From assembly GCA_019426215.1 (NCBI GenBank), contig CM033406.1, forward strand, positions 8,319,146-8,383,145: 64,000 nt of DNA. Direction: 5' to 3'. The translations under genes were made by a program, and so were the position numbers. This document shows, in pieces, positions 57,356-64,000 of the stretch. Numbering within the stretch: position 1 is the first letter of the stretch; each line of letters opens with the position of its first letter. A model generated the notes under the pieces. That model was not told the origin of the DNA, ran no database searches, and was given only the letters and a program-made list of their open reading frames with translations. This stretch comes from Buddleja alternifolia. Its lineage: Eukaryota > Streptophyta > Magnoliopsida > Lamiales > Scrophulariaceae.

Positions 57356-60300
57356 CTGTCAGCTGAGGCTATTTTCTGAACAGATATTTCTCGTCGTGTA
57401 ACGATCTCTCTTATGATTTGATATATCCTCTCGATTTATTTGGACTTGTTGTGAGACCTAGGTTCCTTTACTTGCGGTATTGCTCCGGTGTTATCACAGT
57501 AAAGTGGCAACGAGAGCTTTATACTTGGAACCACTTGAAGTTCTTCTATGAACTTCGTTATCTAAACAGCCTCTTTATCTGCCTCAAAGGCAGCTATATA
57601 TTCAGCCTCTCTAGTGAAGTCCGCGGTTGTGCTTGGCTTGGAACTTTTTCAAGTTACCGCCCCACCATTGAGGGTGAACACGAATCCTGAGGTGGATTTT
57701 CGATCATCGACATATGATTGGAAATCCGAATCAGTGTAACCGTCCACTCTCAGGCCGCCACTCCCATAGATGAGAATCATATCCTTGGTTCTCTTCAGAT
57801 ACTTTAGGATATTTTTCACAACTATCCAATGTTCCTTGCCTGAGTTTGCTTGAAATCAACTAACAACGCTTACTGAATAAGCAATATCTGGTCTAGTACA
57901 CAGCATTGCGTACATCAGGCTACCCACTGCTGATGCATAGGGTACAGTGCTAATTTCCTTTCTATCTTCCTCACTTTGAGGACACATAGTTTTTGAGAGA
58001 TGTATCCCATGCCTCATCGGCAGGAACCCTTTCTTAGAATCCTCCATCCTATATCTCTTTAGGACCTTTTCTATGTAAAGTGATTGAGAGAGCCCTATCA
58101 TTCTATGTGTTCGATCTCTGTAGATTCGAATCCCTAGAATATAAGTTGCCTCTCCCAAGTCTTTCATGGAGAAAGTACTCGAAAGCCACTTCTTTACAGT
58201 GGTGAGCATTCCTATATCATTCCCTATGAGTAATATGTCATCTACATATAACACAAGGAATGTTATCTTGCTCCCACTAACCTTCTTGTAAACACATGGC
58301 TCGTCTTCGTTCTTTATGAAGTCAAATACTTTGACAGCATCATCAAAACAAAGATTCCAGCTACGGGACGCTTGCTTGAGTCCATAAATGGATCTCTCAA
58401 GCTTACACAGCTTATGAGTATGCTCCTCGAATACAAACCATTAGGTTGTTCCATATAGATATCTTCTTCTAGGAATCTATTTAGGAAAGCAGTTTTGACA
58501 TCCATTTGCCATATTTCATAGTCCAGGTGTGCGGCTATTGCAAGTAAAATCCTTATTGATTTGATCATAGCCACTGGCGAAAAGGTTTCTTGGTAGTCAA
58601 TTCCTTCTTTTTGACTATACCCTATCGCCACTAGCCTGGCTTTGTAGGTGTCAACCTTGCCATCAACACCAATCTTTCTCGTGTAGATCCATTTGCCCCT
58701 TCAGGTTGGTCCACAAGTTTCCAGACTTGGTTTGCATGCATCGAATCGATCTCAATTTGCATAGCTTCACGCCATCTAGTAGCATCCACATCCACCATTG
58801 CTTGATCAAAAGTGGAGGGATCATCTCCATGATCCTCATCTAATACAGAATGGAGATCCAGCTCCCTCTGTACTAGATATTCGAACCTCTCAGGCGGTTA
58901 AGGTACTCTACTTGATCTTCGTGGTTGTGGTTGTGTTACAGAAGGTTCGGTTCTCACTTCCTGTGTAGATGTATCCACTGGAGTCTCTTTGTTTTTCTAG
59001 ACAATCTTTCTACCCGCTCCTCCTTCTTGAAGGAACTCATTTTCAAGAAAGTGGTCTTGCAAAGCTACAATGATCCTTTGATCATCGTGCAGGTAAAAAA
59101 TGTATCCCATTGAATCCTCAGGATATCCAACGAAACGTCCCTTCAAGGATCTAGCCTCCAACTTGTCCACTTTGGACTTTTTGACATAAGTCAGACATCC
59201 CCAAATCTTGATGTGGTTAAGACTTGGTTTCCTATTCCTCCATATCTCATAGGGAGTCATAGGAACGGACTTGGACGGACATCTATTTAAAATATGTACA
59301 GCTGTAAGCAGCGCATGACCCCACAGTGAAATGGGAAAGTCAGTGTAGCTGAGCATGGAGCGAACCATGTCCAACAAAGTTCGATTCCTTCGCTCTGCTA
59401 CTCCATTTAACTGTGGTGTCGCTGGAGGTGTGAGCTGTAATACTATACCATTCTCTCTGAGGTATACATCAAACTCGTCACTCATATATTCTCCTCCTTG
59501 ATCCGATCGAAGGGTTTTTATATGTTGACCAGTTTGATTTTCCACTAAAGTCTTGAATTCCTTGAACTTTTCAATGGATTCAGACTTGTGCCTCATCATG
59601 TACGCTAGACCATATCTTGAATGGTCATCAGTGAAGGTGATGAAGTGAAGGAAACCTCCTCGTGCCATTTCTCCAAATGGACCACAAACATTAGTATGCA
59701 CTAAGCCTAAGATTTGTGAGGCTCTTTCAAAAGTCCCTGTGAAGGGGGATCTAGCTATCTTGCCTTTGAGACCAGATTCACAAGTAGAATAGGGATCCAA
59801 TCCCAATTGGCCAATTAGTCCATCTTTCTCCATTTTGCGAATTTTATGTTCACCAGCATGGCCTAGTCTAAGATGCCAAATCAATCTTTGGTTTATTCCA
59901 AGCCTACTACGTTTCCTTTGTATAGTATTCACAGAACACTCATTCTAGACATTAAGGTAATACAATCCATTTATTAAAGAAGCAAAGCCTACTAATTTAT
60001 TACCATAATAAATGCTGCATCGTTCAATAAAACGGAAAGTGTAACCAAGTTTAACTAAAATGGGAATAGAAACAATGTTTTTAAGCCCATTGGGCAAAAC
60101 TAAAACATTATCCAGAAATAGTATATGTCCAGAATTTAAAAGTAATGAGGTTGATCCAATTCCAGTAGCTGCGACGCTATGCCCGCTGCCTACTTTTATC
60201 TTCACCTCATCACTGTCCAGCTTTCTTCCTCGCACCAGATCCTGATTCATACAAATGTGAGCACTAGCTCCAAAATCAAGAATCCAAGATGTAGAGAAGA

Positions 60301-60374
60301 TGGTCATAGAACAATAAGTTTCATGAACATAAAGTTCCATACCTTGTGCGCCCGGCCCCATGTTCGGACAGTTC
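57356..60374 (-). pseudogene. Element H pol
   Basis: From right to left: protease with WILDFGASAHIC (DSGAS serine replaced by phenylalanine), pre-integrase zinc motif HLRLGHAGEHKIRKMEK, integrase core with all three catalytic positions (TDDHSRYG, LRSDQGGEYMSDEF, GVAERRNRTLLDM), GYPEDSMGY, RT with EGIDYQETFSPVAMIKS, MDVKTAFLNRF, an intact YVDD box at the start of LYVDDILLIGND, and a broken RNase H (57356-57855). Integrase (59932-58997, 311 codons) is fully open; frameshifts lie near 58430 and 58700-58990. RNase H lost its C terminus in the LTR-fusion deletion. Confidence 0.9.
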
Positions 60375-61179
60375 CTTCTCCAGTGGCCCAGCTACCCGCA
60401 GTGTAGGCATCTGTCTATCTTTTGTGGCCCTTTATGCTTGCGATTCACAGGAGCTTTTCCATTTCCTTTATTGACACCACCCTGAGCTCCAAGCTCGCCA
60501 CTCTGCTCCTTGGCTTTCTTCTTCTTATTCTTCACCCGTTTGGGCCCAGAAGAGATAACTAATGTAGTTTCCTTTCCCTTGGGCTTCAATTGAGATTGTG
60601 CAGTGTTTAATTTGTTCATTAGCCCAGCTAAGTTGCATTCAATCTCATTGCAATTGAAGTTCATGACAAATTGGGAAAAAGAATCAGGAAGAGACTGCAA
60701 AATGAGATCGGTTTGAAGCTGTGGGTTCATTGTAAAATCGAGAGCCTCCAATCTCTCAATCCTCGAGATCATCTTGAGAACATGATCCCCAACTTTCTCA
60801 CCTTCTCTCATTTTGGCCCCAAAGAGCTCTTTAGATATCTCATATCTAGCAGTACGGCTGTGCTCACCATAGAGCTCGACCAAGTGTGCCAAGATAGCCC
60901 TTGCTGTGGTCATCTTCTCGTGCGACCTCTGAAGCTCGTTTGTCATTGAGCCGAGAATGTACCCACGCACTCGGACTTGTCCTTTACCCATTTTTCATGA
61001 GCTTAGACTTCTTCCTCGTTGGCACGTGTTCTGGCAGGAGGAGCAGGGATGTCTGTGTCCAACACGTATCCCAAGGACTCCATGTTGAGAACTATTCTCA
61101 AGTTCCTGAGCCAATCCACGTAGTTAGGTCCAGTAAGGATGTTCTTTTCGAGTAAAACAGAAAGTGGGTTGATAGTCAT
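60375..61179 (-). pseudogene. Element H gag
   Basis: Starts at ATG 61179 with MTINPLSVLLEKNILTGPNY. A stop near 61006 separates it from the open part (60991-60392), which contains the capsid-type helical segment (YEISKELFGAKMREGEKV, LILQSLPDSFSQFVMNF) and a Lys-rich stretch. The zinc knuckle reads CLHCG, stop, LGHWRRNCP, so a TAG sits inside the knuckle. The copia gag-like (UBN2) fold is assigned by resemblance. Confidence 0.87.
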
Positions 61180-63091
61180 TTTGGTTTTTGAGAGAGATAA
61201 ATCAAAATAGCTGCAAAAAATAAACCAGAATTTATTATACTTGTGTAACTAAACTAAAACCAAGTTTAAAATCAAGGACTTTGACTTATAACTTGGCTCC
61301 CACTACATTTTTCGAGATTCACACTCCCACTGTGAAAAACGGAAGTGATCGTTGCAATGTACTTCGTGGTGGGGATTGATTTCTTTAATTAATCTAATGG
61401 ATGGCAACCCTTTAATGATATATGGTCCATTATTTTAATTAAAGTGATGTTCAACATCAATCTATCCAATAGATGGTTCAATCTTCTTTTTCCCATAATC
61501 CACCAAAACCGCAACCCTTTAACGATTTATAGGCTTTGTGGATTATCTAAGTTTACTCCCACTAACTCCTCATAATCTAACATTTGAATTTCACTTTGCA
61601 ACCCTTGAACGATATTTGGGGTGAAATATGTCTCGATTAAGGCATCTAATGCACTTAATAAAATTCTAGAATTAAATCTTGATATACGACCCCCACTTAC
61701 TGGGAAGATGCCATATACTAGGTTTAATACTTAATTTCATTAAGTTTAGTGGAGGGAAAGGATGCCTAGCACCCCTTACTAACTTAGTATCAATTTTTGC
61801 TTGGGAGAATTCATGTTCTAAACATTTATCTAAATCTCACTTTGCACATTACTCAATTTATATAGCGCATATTGATAACATACATGCTTCATAGAACTAA
61901 TGAACATGCATCGAAAGCAATAAATCAACACATATGTCCATGGGCTTTATCTAGAGGGCCCAAGCCAATGTGCTATCATTAAAAAAGAAAAATAAGCCTA
62001 GCTATTCTTCATGGGCTCCAAGCTCCTCTTCTTTTGAATTGATCTCCTCTTGAAAGACCTATTCTATTTCTATCTATTACATGAGATTATTTAACAACCT
62101 ATACATTATTTTAGAAATAAAATAAATGGGCTCAATTCCGGCCCTTACAACCCATAAAAGGAAATACAATCAAAAGAAATAACCTAAGTCCATGGACAAT
62201 GTCACCATCATATAATACAAGCTTGCGAAAAATAAAGCAATTATGTTGGTGATTAAGTTAATGAATAATTACTCCAACTAATTAATTCCCTCAATAAAAT
62301 TCCAAATTTTATTGATAATCATGACAATAAACCATTTAGTGAGAATCTTTAATTTAAATAAATAACTTAATTAAAAAATTCTCCAAGAACCATTATTTAA
62401 TTATTTCACTTAAATTAATAATATTCAATAAAAATAAATTGGGCTTTATTTCATAAAATATAATTACCAACCATTGGCATATTTAATTTTAATCAATTAG
62501 GCCCAAAGCTAATTTATTGAAGAGTCCATATTTTTAAATAAAATAATTTGGGTTTATTTAATTAAATCCGGGTCATCATCCTTTTGACCCACCCGAATAA
62601 TTAAAATAGCCCAAAACCCATTTAAATAAAAAATTGGACCTGAGGAAAAATAACTCGACCCGTTAGGACTTGGGTCATGGACCCGGGGCCATGAAACTGG
62701 GCCCACGTGCGCTAGGCACACGACATGACGTGTGTCGTGCGCCCAACGCACGACAGTGGCGGCCAGGCCCTACGCACGATGTCGTTCACCCAGCGCACAG
62801 CATCGTGCGCACACAGTGCGCGCAGCGTGTGGCCTGAAGCCCAACCGCTGCACGCACAGCGTGTGCTGTCTGCGCGCCCAGCGCACAGACTGCGCACGTT
62901 GTTTTCAACATGCTCGTCGCGGGTTTTTTCCGACCCGATTTCTCAATTCACAAGTCATCATACTACAACATACATGAATTAAACGCAGAAAAACCATGGA
63001 TTATCATCACAAAAAGCATATTCAAAACATGCTTCAAAAAACGGGAATAACACATAATCACGTAATAAATTAAATACAAAAATCAGAGATT
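61180..63091 (-). other. Long untranslated leader of element H
   Basis: About 1.9 kb without a gene, AT-rich apart from a GC-rich block near the primer site (62690-62930, with repeated GCGCACA/CAGCGCAC units). Contains the three-copy motif at 61403-61425, 61511-61533 and 61598-61620 (GCAACCCTTTAACGAT type), in the same relative place as in B and D. Confidence 0.68.
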
Positions 63092-63104
63092 GGCTTTGAT
63101 ACCA
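63092..63104 (-). other. Primer-binding site of element H
   Basis: TGGTATCAAAGCC on the minus strand, one mismatch to the initiator tRNA-Met site; one base from the LTR end. Confidence 0.88.
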
Positions 63105-63105
63105 C

Positions 63106-64000
63106 TGTCGGGAAAAATTGCATAAAAACAAAAATGCAGCGGAAGAATTATAAGTTTAATCTCAGTGGCTCATCTCTATTTCTCGTATTTAAATGGGTTT
63201 TACAAAATTAATTACCATTTTCGCGTATGTTGAAATCTGAACCAGCTTTACAATCCTTTTCTTGAATAGCAAATCCGTCGCTGTCTCTAAATCGCCACGC
63301 TGGAGTCAAAAACGAAAATCACCTTCTTCTTCACCTTGATGGACGGCTAGAGTGAGAGAGATAGGGAGAAGAGTTTGACTTGGAGAGAAAGTTTTTTGAG
63401 TTGATTCTCTTAACCTAGTTATTTTTTCACTTAGTATATATATATACTACAATAGAAAATAATATCCTAGGCTTCATAAGCCCCATATGGGCGTCCACTT
63501 TGGACGCCCACTTGTTGGTTTTTAAGCCTTCGGGTTTTTGTTTATTAATTAATTAAATAATTAATATTATTTATCCAATAAATAAATAAATTAAATAATC
63601 AATTAAATTCATGTTAATGTTATAATTAAATTCCCATGAGGAATTAATTAATTCATTAACTCAATTAATTAATAAAATCATCTAATGATTAATTAATTAA
63701 TCTCGATATCCAATACCAAAAATTCTCTCAAGTCTTTTCCTACGATTTTCTTTTTGCACTTAATTTAAGCGCGACTCTTTAGGTTCGTCTTAAAAGGCAA
63801 TTGGGAGGAAACCAAAAGGATGTGAGTTGCCAGTCACGTGGCTCACATCGTATCCCAGTTGAGAACGAATGAATAGGATCATTCCAAACCATATACACTG
63901 TGAATACCGTACGTGTATAAACCTTTTATTCTTGCATCCTAGTCAAGTGAGAGTCATGGTTTTAGTCAAACTCACATGACTTGACCATATGCTTAGCTCA
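63106..64000 (-). repeat. 5' LTR of element H, cut by the window edge
   Basis: Plus-strand start TGTCGGGAAAAATTGC; matches 55722-56640 closely. The short TA stretch at about 63435-63446 corresponds to the expanded array in the 3' LTR. Confidence 0.9.

Larger units (their letters stand above)
55722..64000 (-). mobile_element. Ty1/copia element H, near complete
   Basis: Minus-strand copia element inserted in the integrase region of F. 3' LTR 55722-57355, internal region with pol and gag, long leader, primer site at 63092-63104 and a 5' LTR from 63106 that runs off the window. The two LTRs look about 92-94% alike by eye. The flanking GTAAC (55717-55721) would be the target repeat; its partner is outside the window. 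It is the least damaged copia element here, with only a few lesions. Confidence 0.92.

Noticed and set aside
62712..62982. Arg/Cys/Ala-rich frames in a GC-rich block
   Set aside because: The block is in the leader of element H next to the primer site; frames on both strands are open only because of GC content.

Overview
The window looks like repeat-rich nuclear DNA of a flowering plant, probably a eudicot. It is AT-rich, most of it is Ty1/copia and Ty3/gypsy LTR-retrotransposon sequence in nested insertions, and the copia primer-binding sites match the plant initiator tRNA-Met pattern. Only one intact, clearly cellular gene is visible: an intronless ABCG half-size transporter on the minus strand (29329-31467). 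The species cannot be named from the sequence. Element letters (A, B, D, E, F, H and LTRs I-N) are labels used only in this answer.

Layout, left to right. (1) 1-10335: 3' part of copia element A (+). It is split by a solo LTR (256-1905, exact 5-bp target duplication) and by an internally deleted minus-strand copia, B (3203-7155). It ends in a 2.5-kb 3' LTR. (2) 10336-12673: two older LTR fragments on the minus strand. The second holds a 1.2-kb non-autonomous DNA transposon with about 250-bp terminal inverted repeats. (3) 12674-13562: no gene; contains a run of 41 G. (4) 13563-28844: a probably non-coding LTR element of LARD type, bounded by near-identical 5-bp target repeats. A full-length Tat-lineage Ty3/gypsy element (17130-27468, minus strand) is nested in it. 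The gypsy element carries gag-PR-RT-RNaseH-aRNaseH-INT and, on the opposite strand, a TATA-preceded multi-exon antisense gene (18207-20820). (5) 28845-32232: ABCG gene with its flanks; the upstream side has a G-box/ABRE. (6) 32233-34849: fold-back element whose left arm carries a 1.67-kb hAT-type insertion; the other arm keeps the empty site. (7) 34850-44044: LTR fragments I and K, then copia D (+) with target duplication ATAAC, a truncated 3' LTR and a 228-bp in-frame tandem duplication in pol. (8) 44045-49520: a decayed copia pol remnant and its 3' LTR, E, which is split by a 1.96-kb inverted-repeat element set between TA arrays and containing a 105-bp-period satellite-like array. (9) 49521-64000: a four-level nest on the right. 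LTR L is interrupted by LTR J, J by copia F (-), and F by copia H (-), whose 5' LTR runs off the window.

The copia elements B, D, F and H and several LTR fragments belong to one related group. They share LTR blocks (including the palindrome CTTTGGCCAAAG in several), an initiator-Met-type primer site, and where the leader is present (B, D, H) an unusually long 1.7-2.1 kb leader with a motif occurring three times. All element coding regions carry stops, frameshifts or deletions, so none looks autonomous. The most interesting items are the spliced antisense gene of the gypsy element, the conserved leader motif, and the fold-back/hAT pair with its built-in empty site. Nothing in the window forms a bacterial-type operon or a defence or biosynthetic cluster.
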